NCBI GenBank assembly: GCA_009777615.1
Contig: WRLM01000004.1
Location: forward strand, 124,001-188,000
Length of the DNA stretch: 64,000 nt
Direction of reading: 5' to 3'
Source: Candidatus Methanoplasma cognatum
GTDB lineage: Archaea; Thermoplasmatota; Thermoplasmata; Methanomassiliicoccales; Methanomethylophilaceae
The notes below the pieces were generated by a model. That model was not told the origin of the DNA. It was given only the letters and a program-made list of their open reading frames with translations, and ran no database searches. The translations under genes and the position numbers were made by a program. Of the stretch, positions 50,717-60,039 are shown piece by piece; the first letter of the stretch is position 1, and the number at the start of each line of letters is the position of its first letter.

Positions 50717-51625
50717 CATGGCGAATATCGAAGACATTTCGCTGATCGTCGACACGCTGCCTCTTTTTATCAGATAATACTCTCTGACCGCCGCGAACCC
50801 GCACTGTTTGCATGACGGCGTGTCGTGCATGGGACAGCCGTTGTGGTGCGACCCGTCGGGGATGATGAAAACGGTGACGTGGTACGGACACTTCCCGCTC
50901 CAGTCCTCTTCTGTCAGAAGTTCAAGGCCGCGCTTCGAGTTCAGTATCGGATACCCGTTCTTCTTGAGCTCCCTTATCTTATCCACGGCCGCCTTCTTCT
51001 CTTCCGGCGTCAGCGCTATTTCATAGGGAGGGGGAGTGATGAAATTGAATATCACTCCAGCCAGTTTTTCGTTGTCCTTGACGATCCTCGCCGTATCTTC
51101 TATGCATCCGATATTATCTTTCTGAAGGACCATGTTGGCGTATATCGAACCGTTGAAATCTGCGAGAGATATGTTCTCCATGAGCTTGTCGAATACACCT
51201 TCCCCTCGGATCATGTCATGTATCTCTTTCGGGCCATCCAAGCTCACGGATATAACATCCGATTCGGTGAAGAATTTGTTCATTCCGTTGGTGGTATATC
51301 CGATGTTGTTGTACCCGATCTCCTTCGCCGTTTTGATAAGGTCGCCGAGGTCTTTTTCTCCATCGGACCACATGGTCGGCTCGCCGCCTTCGAAATAGGC
51401 TATCCTGGCGCCGTTCTTGAACTGAAGCTTCAGATCTTCCGTTATCTCTTCATACGAGAGTCTGTTCTTTCCGATGCCTTCGGTGATATTGCGGTGTATG
51501 CTGCAGTGCTTGCATCTGAGGTTACACTCGTAACCTATTATGAGTGTGTTCACCAGCGGCGCCTTGCTTCCGAATAAGGATCCCAACCACCATTTTGCAT
51601 AACCGAACATCTCGCCTGCTGCCAT
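50705..51625 (-). CDS. Radical SAM protein
   Basis: The protein of about 306 residues starts MAAGEMFGYAKWWLGSLFGS. It has the cluster motif CNLRCKHCS (CxxxCxxC) near residue 34 and EGGEPTMWSDGEKDLGDL. Its C-terminal half has further cysteines (CPYH, CPMHDTPSCKQC), partly like HpnH/SPASM-type proteins. The function is unassigned. I use 51625 because a minus-strand TATA-like ATTTATAC (51647-51655) would start transcription there; starts at 51643 and 51631 are in frame. Convergent with the UbiA gene; a link in lipid or cofactor modification is speculative. Confidence 0.8.
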   Translation of the reverse strand: MAAGEMFGYAKWWLGSLFGSKAPLVNTLIIGYECNLRCKHCSIHRNITEGIGKNRLSYEEITEDLKLQFKNGARIAYFEGGEPTMWSDGEKDLGDLIKTAKEIGYNNIGYTTNGMNKFFTESDVISVSLDGPKEIHDMIRGEGVFDKLMENISLADFNGSIYANMVLQKDNIGCIEDTARIVKDNEKLAGVIFNFITPPPYEIALTPEEKKAAVDKIRELKKNGYPILNSKRGLELLTEEDWSGKCPYHVTVFIIPDGSHHNGCPMHDTPSCKQCGFAAVREYYLIKRGSVSTISEMSSIFAMSKK

Positions 51626-51857
51626 ACTCATCGTATATTTCATTCCGTATAAATGGGATTCGTATGGGGTTCAGAGGGGACCAGAGCCCAAAATTAAGCA
51701 TTCACAGGTTGGGTACTGAGGCCGGAATGGAAGTATCGCTCACAAGTTAGATCATCTTACTGCCCATTCAAAAGTACGAACGCAACACATAAGGAAACGC
51801 ATTCACACCTTCCAGAAGACACCGGCCAGCCTTATTTATGTTCCTAAAGTACCTGGA

Positions 51858-54440
51858 TTATTGAGGGGGAGCACCTTTTTTAATATATTCCGATGCCTTG
51901 TCATGGTCTCCTATTTTCAAGTACGTGGCGCCTATATTGTTGTATGATCCTACAGTGTCCGGGTGGCTTACGCCCAGCACCCTTTCCATTATCTCCAGTG
52001 CTTTGAAGTGATATTCAAGCGCCTCATCATAATCTCCTTTGCCACAGTACGCAACGCCTATGTTGTCGTATGACTTCGCTGTGTCTGGGTGGTCTTCGCC
52101 GAGCACCTTTTTCATTATCTCTAGCGTCTTGAGGTAATACTCCAGCGCCTCATCATAGTCTCCTTTCATATTGTACGCAACGCCTATGTTGCCGTATGAT
52201 CTCGCTGTGCTTGGGTGGTTTGCGCCGAACTCCTTTTCATTTATCCTCAGCGCCTTGAAGTGATACTCCAGCGCCTCATCACAGTCTCCTCTCATATTGT
52301 ACGCAATGCCTATGTTGTCGTATGATCTTGCTATGTCTTGGTGGTTTGCGCCGAACTCCTTTTTCATTATCTCTAGCGCCTTGAAGTGATAATCCAGCGC
52401 CTCATCATAGTCTCCTTTCATATTGTACGCAACGCCTATGTTATCGTATGATTTCGCTGTGTCTGGATGGTCTTCGCCGAACTCCTTTTTCATTATCTCT
52501 AGCGCCTTGAAGTGATACTCCAGCGCCTCATCATAGTCTCCTTTGCTCCAGTACGCAACGCCTACGTTGCCGTATGAACCCGCTGTGGCTGGGTGGTTTG
52601 CGCCCAGCACCTTTTTCACTACCTCTAGCGCCTTGAAGTAATACTCCAGCGCCTCATCATAGTCTCCTAATTCACTAAGATACCGTCCCGCTAAACTATG
52701 CGTTGAGAAGGCATATGGATATCCACCCGCCATGTTTGCCGCAGATATCAGAACAGGCAGAGTCCGCATCTTCTCCGGCCAGTTGCTGTATATATCATCG
52801 CCGCCAAAGAATGTTTCCAATGAATCAAAGAAGACCTTGCATTTGTTCTCATCGGGTTCAAGCTTTTCTCGTAGCAGATCTGCGATCAGCGGATGTACGG
52901 ATATGAAGTTCTTACCTAAGGTTTTGTCAAATGATACATCGACCCACCTCTGGTCTTCCAGAGATGCGAACACATCATCGCTGTTACTGTGATCCATCCC
53001 CGAAAATTCCCTGAATCTTTCCCGAGGCATGCCTGATGCGGGAAGCATGGATGCGATTCTGAGAACATTTTCTTCATCATCTTTCAGCGATAACAGGCCG
53101 AACAACTTAAGAAGATGTTCGTGGACTATTGCAGTATCATCCTCTCCGTCTTTTGTTTGTTTTATTTTTCTCTCAAGGCCGGACATTCCGGACGACATTA
53201 TTTCAAGAAGATCTTTCGGTTCCGTTTCATAATTGTTGATATGGCCAGCCATCAATCCTATTGTGAGTGTGTGGTAATCTATGTGCCGCAATAATTTGCG
53301 AATATCCGATCCCCTGCTTTTTATCCAATCTTCCCCAGTCCTTAAGGATTTGGAGAACAGCTTGAATGAATCCTCCTCAGAGAGCGCATCCAGTTCCAAA
53401 CTATGATGTGGTTCGGAGCAGTATTTTCTTTTCCGGCTTATAAATATCTTCTTGAAGTTGTATGATGAGACGTGATTCAAACATTTGTCACTGGTGACGT
53501 TGAAGTTATCGATTATCAGCAGTGTCTGGGGATTTTTATTCAGATCTGACATCTTTTTTCTGAACAGCTCCTCCTCATCTCCTATTTCGCGCTCAATTAC
53601 TCCTTCTACTTTCAATTTCCAAGCTATAGTGCGTTTAAGGTCCCCCTCGTAAACAAGCCATGCCACTGATCTTCTGCCAGACTCATTTTCTTCTTTCATC
53701 CACTTCTTGGCGAAGTCCCTACACAGTTCAGACTTCCCTATCCCGCCCATACCACATACGAAAATGGTGTTATGTTCCTCTATCAGCGAAGATAATTTGA
53801 GTGTTTCTTCATTTCTACCCATAAAATTTGACGTGGGCTCTAAAAATGTTGTTTCAACGGGGTTTGTTTCAACAGCGGTCGATCTGTTCTCAAGGATCTC
53901 TACTGCATGGTCAATCTTTTCATCTATAACATCAATCTTTTTGATGATTTCCTTTAGACTTTTCCTGACTTCTTTGAGATCATTTTTGATATGGCGTTGT
54001 ACGCTTGTGTCCCTCATCATCTTTTTCATTTCTTTGTTGGACCATATTTTTGCACGAATGTTGGATATTAGGCCTTTGATCTCATTCCTCACCTGTTCTT
54101 TGTCTTCTTTGGCCTTGATTCCTTTCATGTCCAACAAAGCAAGTTGTCTTTCGAGACGGATACTGCGGACAAATACGCATGTGCAGATGAGTTTTTGATT
54201 TTCTGCGCTGCGGATCACCTTTATAGTATTCCCGCCGATACTCACTCCAGAAAGTTCGGAGAGGGTTAACATGATATCCTCTATCATAAGCTCTTTTTCA
54301 TCAGCAGTGAGGTCCTTTCCCATGTATTTTTTGAGTCTTCCAATGATCTTTGAAGAACCTGCTTCAGCCACTTTCTCAATAGCATATGTGCCTAAAGCTA
54401 GACCAAGCACTTCCGCAATTGGGATCAGTTCCCCCACCAT
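51858..54440 (-). CDS. STAND (NB-ARC-like) NTPase with C-terminal TPR array
   Basis: The 860-residue protein is AT-richer than its neighbours. Residues 1-190 are helical with coiled-coil character and no known effector motif. The P-loop FVCGMGGIGKSELC lies near residue 230, Walker B TLLIIDNF near 313, and KIFISRKRK as a sensor. Residues 587-855 hold about six or seven kinesin-light-chain-type TPRs (YDEALEYHFKALEIMKK, then NIGVAY). TATA TCTATATAAACC on the minus strand (54473-54484) precedes the ATG. The layout resembles NLR-like immune receptors; ligand and effector are unknown. Confidence 0.82.
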   Translation of the reverse strand: MVGELIPIAEVLGLALGTYAIEKVAEAGSSKIIGRLKKYMGKDLTADEKELMIEDIMLTLSELSGVSIGGNTIKVIRSAENQKLICTCVFVRSIRLERQLALLDMKGIKAKEDKEQVRNEIKGLISNIRAKIWSNKEMKKMMRDTSVQRHIKNDLKEVRKSLKEIIKKIDVIDEKIDHAVEILENRSTAVETNPVETTFLEPTSNFMGRNEETLKLSSLIEEHNTIFVCGMGGIGKSELCRDFAKKWMKEENESGRRSVAWLVYEGDLKRTIAWKLKVEGVIEREIGDEEELFRKKMSDLNKNPQTLLIIDNFNVTSDKCLNHVSSYNFKKIFISRKRKYCSEPHHSLELDALSEEDSFKLFSKSLRTGEDWIKSRGSDIRKLLRHIDYHTLTIGLMAGHINNYETEPKDLLEIMSSGMSGLERKIKQTKDGEDDTAIVHEHLLKLFGLLSLKDDEENVLRIASMLPASGMPRERFREFSGMDHSNSDDVFASLEDQRWVDVSFDKTLGKNFISVHPLIADLLREKLEPDENKCKVFFDSLETFFGGDDIYSNWPEKMRTLPVLISAANMAGGYPYAFSTHSLAGRYLSELGDYDEALEYYFKALEVVKKVLGANHPATAGSYGNVGVAYWSKGDYDEALEYHFKALEIMKKEFGEDHPDTAKSYDNIGVAYNMKGDYDEALDYHFKALEIMKKEFGANHQDIARSYDNIGIAYNMRGDCDEALEYHFKALRINEKEFGANHPSTARSYGNIGVAYNMKGDYDEALEYYLKTLEIMKKVLGEDHPDTAKSYDNIGVAYCGKGDYDEALEYHFKALEIMERVLGVSHPDTVGSYNNIGATYLKIGDHDKASEYIKKGAPPQ
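51900..52680 (-). repeat. 126-base TPR-coding direct repeats
   Basis: About six copies at 126-base spacing encode the 42-residue TPR units of the STAND protein. Adjacent copies differ by few bases, indicating recent tandem duplication and possible repeat-number variation. Confidence 0.8.
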
Positions 54441-54542
54441 TTGACATTACCAGCCATACATAGCAATATATGGTTTATATAGACAGCGAAACGTCAAACA
54501 CATATGGAGCGATCAACGCCGAGGCCAGGTTCGAGCGTAAGA

Positions 54543-54567
54543 AAAAGGGGGGTGAGCTCCGGCTCAC
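54543..54567 (-). terminator. Terminator of the M18 aminopeptidase gene
   Basis: On the minus strand GTGAGC-CGGA-GCTCAC forms a perfect 6-bp stem followed by CCCCCCTTTTTC. The stem overlaps the stop codon region of the aminopeptidase. Confidence 0.65.
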
Positions 54568-55976
54568 TTCTTTTCCTGTTTGCAGCAGTAGAACGCATGT
54601 ATCGCTTTGTACAAGAGGTACACGTCGGTTTTTGAGGTAACTTCGAAAGGCGAGTGCATGGAAAGCACAGGCACCCCGATGTCTACCGTATCCAGATTGT
54701 GGAGGGAGATATCAGAGGCAATGGTTCCGCCGCCGCCTATGTCCACCTTTCCGAGCTCTCCCACCTGCCACGGTATTCCGGACTCGTCCAATATCCTTCT
54801 GATGAAACTCATCGTCTCCGCTGAAGCGTCGTTCGTTGAGTACTTACCTCTGCTTCCTGTGTACTTAGATACAACGGGCCCGCGGTTCAGGAAAGAACAG
54901 TTGTTCTTTTCGAACACATCTCCGAATGCCGGATCGATCGCCGCGTTGACGTCGCAGGATAAGCAGAATGATCTTTTCAGCACGTGGCGTACCTGGAGAC
55001 CGTAAGCGGACACGAAATCCTCAAGGAAATCCCTGAAGAAGAACGACCTCATCCCCGTATTCCCGTCGGAACCTGTCTCCTCTTTGTCCGCGAAGACAGT
55101 GACCGTAGTGAATTCCGGCTCCTCGCAATCGATCTCCGCCATGAAGTTGGCGAAGGCGCAAGCGCTGTCGTCCTGTCCGTACGCTCCGACCATCGACCTG
55201 TCGAGGCCGACGTCGACCGGTTTGAAGGCCGGGACGGCGCATAGTTCCGCGCTTAGGAAATCTTTCTCGACGATCTTGTACTTCTCAAAGAGCAGATTCA
55301 TTATGTTCAGCTTCACTTTGCCCGATACCCTCTCATCTTTGAATGGCCAGCATCCCACAAGTATGTTCAGCTGTTCCCCCTCGATGACCTCGGCGGCGGA
55401 TTTCTTCATTTGATTCATGGCGAGATGCGGGAGCAGGTCCGTGACGCAGAATACCGGGTCCCATTCTTCCTCCCCCATCCTGACCTTTATGGTCTTCCCG
55501 TTCGTGAGCGATATAACGCCGTGCAGCGACAGAGGGATGGCCGCCCATTGGTATTTCTTTATCCCTCCGTAGTAGTGCGTCTTGAAATATGCCAGGTCGG
55601 TGTCTTCGAACAGGGGGTTAGGCTTGAAATCGAGCCTCGGGCTGTCGATGTGGCTGACCCCGATCCTGAGGCCGTCCGCCACCGGCCTCTTTCCGACCGT
55701 TACCATTATCAGGGATTTATCCCGGTTGTTCATGTAGAATTTGTTTCCGGGAGAATACTTCTTCCCAAGCTGGAACTCTTTATACCCCCTTTTTTTCAAA
55801 AGAGGGATAGCGTTGTCTACGACCTCCCTCTCTGTTTTGCAAGACAGGAATTCTTTGTATCCTTCGCAGAACACTTTGGCCTCGTCAAGAAGGAATTCGT
55901 CGGTCTCTCCTATGTTCTTTGATCTCATCAAAAGTTTCTCTTCCAGTTTCTGCCCCTCACTCCTTCTTTCTACCAT
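54564..55976 (-). CDS. M18 family aspartyl aminopeptidase
   Basis: The 470-residue zinc aminopeptidase removes acidic N-terminal residues. Its metal-binding segments in order are GVSHIDSPRLDFKPNPLFED, YGQDDSACAFANFM, DKEETGSDGNTGMRSFFF with the catalytic Glu pair, CDVNAAIDP and LSMHSPFEVTSKTDVYLLYK with the last His. AGGGG about 7 bases before the ATG supports the start. It is a single gene with its own terminator. Confidence 0.92.
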   Translation of the reverse strand: MVERRSEGQKLEEKLLMRSKNIGETDEFLLDEAKVFCEGYKEFLSCKTEREVVDNAIPLLKKRGYKEFQLGKKYSPGNKFYMNNRDKSLIMVTVGKRPVADGLRIGVSHIDSPRLDFKPNPLFEDTDLAYFKTHYYGGIKKYQWAAIPLSLHGVISLTNGKTIKVRMGEEEWDPVFCVTDLLPHLAMNQMKKSAAEVIEGEQLNILVGCWPFKDERVSGKVKLNIMNLLFEKYKIVEKDFLSAELCAVPAFKPVDVGLDRSMVGAYGQDDSACAFANFMAEIDCEEPEFTTVTVFADKEETGSDGNTGMRSFFFRDFLEDFVSAYGLQVRHVLKRSFCLSCDVNAAIDPAFGDVFEKNNCSFLNRGPVVSKYTGSRGKYSTNDASAETMSFIRRILDESGIPWQVGELGKVDIGGGGTIASDISLHNLDTVDIGVPVLSMHSPFEVTSKTDVYLLYKAIHAFYCCKQEKK

Positions 55977-56028
55977 GATACCCCTATATGCTGGTCATTA
56001 CTTGATGTTTGTGTATGTTATATACTTC

Positions 56029-57897
56029 TCATGACCCCGCTGTTTTTAGTGTAGATGCCAGTTTCGACGTCCTCAGCGTCCTTACTGAATTCAGAATGGC
56101 AATGACGGCAACGCCGACATCGGCGAAGACAGCCTCCACAAGCGTTATGTGACCCAGCGCGCCAAGCGTCAAGAACAGCACTTTGACGCCTATCGCGAAT
56201 ATTATGTTCTCGATCGAGATCGACCTGGTCTTCTTTGCTATCTTGATGGCGATGGGGACCTTTGAGGGCATATCATCCATTATAACAATGTCCGCGGCCT
56301 CTATCGCGGCGTCGGAGCCCATGGCACCCATCGCGATGCCCACATCGGAACGTGCCAGAGACGGAGCGTCATTTATCCCGTCCCCGACGAAAGCAACGGA
56401 TCTCCCCTCCGACAGCAGCTGTTCGACGATCCCGATCTTGCCGGCGGGAAGGAGGTCGGTATATACCATTTCGATGCCCAGCGACCCCGCGACATGTTCT
56501 CCGGTGGCCTTTACGTCTCCGGTAAGCATCGCAACGTCCTTTATCCCCGCATCCTTCAGTAACGATACTGCGGACCTTGAGTCATATCTTATGCGGTCCG
56601 ATATAACAAAGCATCCTCTGTGCTCTCCGTCTATGGCGATGTGGACGGCGGTCCCGAAGTCGCCAGGTCTCTCAAAGACAATGCCGTTCTTTAACATCAG
56701 CGATTCATTTCCCACCAGAACCTCATGTCCGTCCACTTCGGCGGCGATCCCGCTGCCTGCGGTCTCTTCGGCAAGACCGACCGCCGATCCGTCTATGTCT
56801 CCCTCATAGGCTTTCCGTATGCTAACGGCGATAGGGTGATTGGAATGGAACTCCGCATGGGCGGCGAACCTCAGCAGCTCTTTTTCTTCTATGCCGTTGG
56901 GTATGATCCTCTCCACATCGAAGGTCCCTTTGGTGAGGGTCCCGGTCTTGTCGAACACGACCGTATCCACGCCGGCAAGGGCCTCCAGGTAATTTCCTCC
57001 TTTGACAAGTATCCCCATGCGGGAGGCACCGCCGATCCCGCCGAAGAAGGCCAGCGGTATGGAGATGACCAAAGCGCATGGGCAGGATATCACGAGGAAT
57101 GTGAGCGCACGGTATATCCACACCTCGAACGAGGCGCTGAGTATCAGCGGAGGGACTACCGCAAGCAGAAGGGCGGAAAGGACGACCACCGGAGTATAAT
57201 ATCTGGCAAACTTTGTCACGAAATTCTCCGATTTGGATTTTGCTCCGTAGGCGTCCTCTATCATGCTGATGATGCGGGAAGCGGTCGAGTCCGCATACAA
57301 AGAGGTCACTCGTATCGTCAGGGCCCCGTTGGTTGAAATGCAGCCGCTAAGCACAGCGTCGCCGGCCGAAGCCCTTCTGGGAATGGATTCCCCTGTTATC
57401 GACGAGGTATCGACCATCGACGACCCTTCTTCCACCGTTCCGTCGAGAGGCACCCTTTCCCCCGGTCTGACAACGATGAGATCGCCGATACCCACATCCT
57501 CCGGCTTGGCTGATACGACAGCTCCGTCCTTCAAAAGGTTCACGTCCTCCGGCAGAAGGTCCGTAAGCGAGGATATGGACCTTCTTGAACGGTCGACGGC
57601 ATACTCTTCGAACAGCTCTCCCACTTGGTAGAAAAGAAGGATCGCGATGCCTTCGGGAGCCTCTCCTATCGCGAAAGCGCCCAAGGATGCGACCGTCATC
57701 AAGAAGTTCTCGTCGAACGGCTGCCTGTTGTAGATCGCTTTGAGAAAACGGATGAATACCAGGTACCCCACGGCGACGTACGATGCGGCGAGTATCATCA
57801 AGGCTAAGGAGTGATCAAAGCCCGCGAACAGTCCTATCACGAGCAACGTGCCGGAGATGAGGATCCGCGCGATGGCGGCGGCGCCGAACAACTTCAC
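56029..57897 (-). CDS. P1B-type heavy-metal ATPase (Zn/Cd/Pb class)
   Basis: The 622-residue efflux ATPase has SITGES, the membrane metal motif SCPCALVIS near residue 275, DKTGTLTKGTF with the phosphorylated Asp, the HP dipeptide in SNHPIAVS and GDGINDAPSLA. Lys in the seventh helix (KVLFLTLG) and ADVGVAV in the eighth mark the Zn/Cd/Pb subgroup (family rule). It lacks the N-terminal HMA domain usual in this group. That domain is a separate upstream gene overlapping by four bases. Regulated by the ArsR gene at the head of the operon. Confidence 0.93.
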   Translation of the reverse strand: MKLFGAAAIARILISGTLLVIGLFAGFDHSLALMILAASYVAVGYLVFIRFLKAIYNRQPFDENFLMTVASLGAFAIGEAPEGIAILLFYQVGELFEEYAVDRSRRSISSLTDLLPEDVNLLKDGAVVSAKPEDVGIGDLIVVRPGERVPLDGTVEEGSSMVDTSSITGESIPRRASAGDAVLSGCISTNGALTIRVTSLYADSTASRIISMIEDAYGAKSKSENFVTKFARYYTPVVVLSALLLAVVPPLILSASFEVWIYRALTFLVISCPCALVISIPLAFFGGIGGASRMGILVKGGNYLEALAGVDTVVFDKTGTLTKGTFDVERIIPNGIEEKELLRFAAHAEFHSNHPIAVSIRKAYEGDIDGSAVGLAEETAGSGIAAEVDGHEVLVGNESLMLKNGIVFERPGDFGTAVHIAIDGEHRGCFVISDRIRYDSRSAVSLLKDAGIKDVAMLTGDVKATGEHVAGSLGIEMVYTDLLPAGKIGIVEQLLSEGRSVAFVGDGINDAPSLARSDVGIAMGAMGSDAAIEAADIVIMDDMPSKVPIAIKIAKKTRSISIENIIFAIGVKVLFLTLGALGHITLVEAVFADVGVAVIAILNSVRTLRTSKLASTLKTAGS

Positions 57898-58115
57898 ACC
57901 CTTCTGAGTTTTACGCCGGATTCGATCCGTTTTATGGCTTTTTCAATTTTAGGTTCTATGGATCCGATCTCGGCTTCATCGGCTTCGACCGTCAGCCGCA
58001 GGGTCATGAAAACGAGCTTCGCTGAAACAACACCGTCGATCTTGTTGATCGCATCCTCTATCTTGGCCGCACATAAAGCACAGCAGAGATTCTCTAAACG
58101 ATATACGTACTTCAT
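57894..58115 (-). CDS. Stand-alone heavy-metal-associated (HMA) domain
   Basis: The 73-residue ferredoxin-like metal-binding domain begins MKYVYRLENLCCALCAAKIE. The CCALC stretch supplies the CxxC site near residue 11, and DAINKIDGVVSAKLVFMTLR is the usual following helix-strand. It overlaps the ATPase start by four bases and lies 3 bases after the ArsR stop. It is probably the detached N-terminal domain of the pump, acting as a chaperone (inference). Confidence 0.85.
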   Translation of the reverse strand: MKYVYRLENLCCALCAAKIEDAINKIDGVVSAKLVFMTLRLTVEADEAEIGSIEPKIEKAIKRIESGVKLRRV

Positions 58116-58118
58116 ATG

Positions 58119-58469
58119 TCATTCCCTCATATGTTCCAGCGCAATATCCAGCAAGATCCTGACGTGATGGTCGTCAAGCGAATAGTAGATGTTCCTGCCT
58201 GCCCTTCTAGCCTTCACAAGATGCGCCTGTCTGAGTGTCTTCAGCTGATGCGACACCGCCGATACGGACATTCCTAGAAGTTCGGATATGCAGCAGACGC
58301 AGACCTCACTGTCTCCGATAGACCATAATATCTTCAGACGGGTAGGGTCGGAAATGACCTTGAAAAGATCGGACAGTTCTTGCACGCTTCTCTCATCCAG
58401 CATGTGTTCCTTCGCATCCTTCGTTATACGATCGTGCTCATCCCCGAGGTGGCCTTTGTCGTTATTCAT
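58119..58469 (-). CDS. ArsR/SmtB-family metal-responsive repressor
   Basis: The 116-residue winged-helix protein begins MNNDKGHLGDEHDRITKDAK. LSDLFKVISDPTRLKILWSI is the family start and EVCVCCISELLGMSVSAVSH is the CxC metal site plus recognition helix. The C-terminal LDDHHVRILLDIALEHMRE gives the D-x-H/H-x2-E alpha5 site seen in SmtB and CadC. Both alpha3 and alpha5 sites are therefore present. It heads the efflux operon, with an inverted repeat over its promoter. Confidence 0.92.
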   Translation of the reverse strand: MNNDKGHLGDEHDRITKDAKEHMLDERSVQELSDLFKVISDPTRLKILWSIGDSEVCVCCISELLGMSVSAVSHQLKTLRQAHLVKARRAGRNIYYSLDDHHVRILLDIALEHMRE

Positions 58470-58486
58470 GTTGTCACCATATTTGA

Positions 58487-58510
58487 ATATTTGAACAACT
58501 ACTCAAATAT
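58487..58510. promoter_or_regulatory. Predicted ArsR/CadC-type operator
   Basis: ATATTTGA (58487-58494) and TCAAATAT (58503-58510) are perfect 8-base inverted arms 8 bases apart. The half-site TCAAATA matches known CadC-type operators. A further ATTTGA half-site lies at 58481-58486. The site covers the predicted TATA/start region of the minus-strand operon. Confidence 0.75.
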
Positions 58511-58620
58511 AATTTTACAATATAAAGGTTTTCATCCGGTCACGCAGAACTCTTTATTACTGCCGTTCATATTTCCTATGCGGTGATTCGGCGGAGACAG
58601 GTTTAGGGACGTTGACAAAA

Positions 58621-59577
58621 ATGCAGCCAGTCCTGATAATCGCCGTGGCGCTGGCGGGCATACTTATCGGGCAGGCGGTGTTCTTCTCGGAGAACATGGG
58701 AGGTCTGATAGAGCCGTTCCTGATGGTGCTTCTGTTCTTCATTTTTTTGAAAGTGGATATAAGGGAGATAGGACACTCGTTCAGGAACATACGTTTTTCT
58801 TCAACCTCTGTTCTGATCAACTTTGTTTGGACGCCGTTCGTAGCCGTTCTCTTAGGATATGCGTTCCTCGGAGGGTCCATGGACATGATGATAGGGTTCC
58901 TGATGCTGCTGGTCACTCCGTGCACCGACTGGTATCTGGTGTTCACGGGAATGTCGAAAGGGAACGTACCGCTCAGCACATCCATACTCCCGCTGAACCT
59001 CATTCTGCAGGTCCTTCTGCTCCCGCTGTATCTTTTCCTGTTCTTGGGAACAGGCTCGTCATTTGATATCAGTTCCATATTGGTGAGTATAGTATTCGTC
59101 CTCGCGATACCCTTCACCGCGGCGAATTTGGTCAAGATCGCGATGAACGCCCGGGGCAAGAAGAACGCAATGGAAGAAAAAATAGCGAAGCACGGTGACA
59201 ACCTGCAGCTGGCCTTCTTGTGTCTGGCAGTGTTCGCGATGTTCGCCTCCTGCGGCGGCCTGATCGTGGACGACCCGATGGTCCTGGTGCAGATGCTCAT
59301 CCCGCTGGGGATATTCTTCATACTGAACTTCATCATCTCAAGGGCGGTAGGAAAGGCGATCAAACTGTCATTCGACGATACTACGTCGCTCACATTCACG
59401 ACAATGGCCAGGAATTCCCCCCTTGCTTTGGCGATAGCGGTGGCGGCTTTCCCGGATTCGCCCCTTATTGCTTTGGTCCTGGTCGTCGGCCCTCTGATAG
59501 AGCTTCCCGTTCTTTCCTTAGCTTCTACAATTGTCCTGAGGATGCGGAAAAAAGAAGATTCGGCCGCGACCCCGTGA
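58621..59577 (+). CDS. Acr3-like / bile acid:sodium symporter family transporter
   Basis: The 318-residue membrane protein has about ten helices and contains TPCTDWYLVFTGMSKGNVPL followed by STSILPLNLILQ, as in Acr3 arsenite exporters, and FTTMARNSPLALAIAVAAFP in a late helix. The TPCT cysteine is the one essential in Acr3 (family knowledge). A TTG at 58612 would add three residues. It is divergent from the ArsR operon, with about 150 bases between, so coregulation by the shared operator is possible. Other anion substrates cannot be excluded. Confidence 0.85.
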   Translation: MQPVLIIAVALAGILIGQAVFFSENMGGLIEPFLMVLLFFIFLKVDIREIGHSFRNIRFSSTSVLINFVWTPFVAVLLGYAFLGGSMDMMIGFLMLLVTPCTDWYLVFTGMSKGNVPLSTSILPLNLILQVLLLPLYLFLFLGTGSSFDISSILVSIVFVLAIPFTAANLVKIAMNARGKKNAMEEKIAKHGDNLQLAFLCLAVFAMFASCGGLIVDDPMVLVQMLIPLGIFFILNFIISRAVGKAIKLSFDDTTSLTFTTMARNSPLALAIAVAAFPDSPLIALVLVVGPLIELPVLSLASTIVLRMRKKEDSAATP

Positions 59578-59652
59578 CCTGTATTTTAAAAATAATGTAA
59601 TACAGTAAGTTATAAATGCAGCACAAACACATGATCGATAGGAGATGGATAT

Positions 59653-60024
59653 ATGGGCAAATTCGTCATAAAACCGGCAAAGAATGGAGTGATGTTCAAT
59701 CTTGTGGCAAATAATGGTAGGGTTATATGCACATCTCAGACATACGCGAACGAATCCTCTTGCCTCAGCGGCATAGAGAGCGTAAAGACCAACAGCAGGT
59801 CCAAGATAGAAGATCAGACCGTAGAAGGTTACAAAAAACTTACAAACCCAAAGTATGAGATATTTTTTGACAAGGGCGAAAAGTACCGTTTCCGCCTTAA
59901 AGCGATGAACGGAGAGATAGTCGCGGCGTCCCAGGGATACAAGAGCAAAGAATCTTGCACCAAAGGGATAGCCAGCATATCAAAGAATGCCGCCGACGCT
60001 CTGATAATCAAAGAAGAAGAGTGA
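59653..60024 (+). CDS. DUF1508 (YegP-like) protein, two repeats
   Basis: The 123-residue protein starts MGKFVIKPAKNGVMFNLVAN. It consists of two copies of the YegP motif: FNLVANNGRVICTSQTYANE and later FRLKAMNGEIVAASQGYKSK. This small beta-rich family has no established function. AGTTATAAAT near 59610 is a likely TATA box, and GGAG precedes the ATG. Followed by a strong hairpin. Confidence 0.87.
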   Translation: MGKFVIKPAKNGVMFNLVANNGRVICTSQTYANESSCLSGIESVKTNSRSKIEDQTVEGYKKLTNPKYEIFFDKGEKYRFRLKAMNGEIVAASQGYKSKESCTKGIASISKNAADALIIKEEE

Positions 60025-60039
60025 ACTCCGCATGGGTAA

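Noticed and set aside
51900-52680. 126-base direct repeats as a possible non-coding satellite
   Set aside because: They are in frame and encode 42-residue TPR units of the STAND protein.
54510-54560. GGTTCGAGC resembling a tRNA T loop
   Set aside because: No acceptor, D or anticodon stems can be formed around it.
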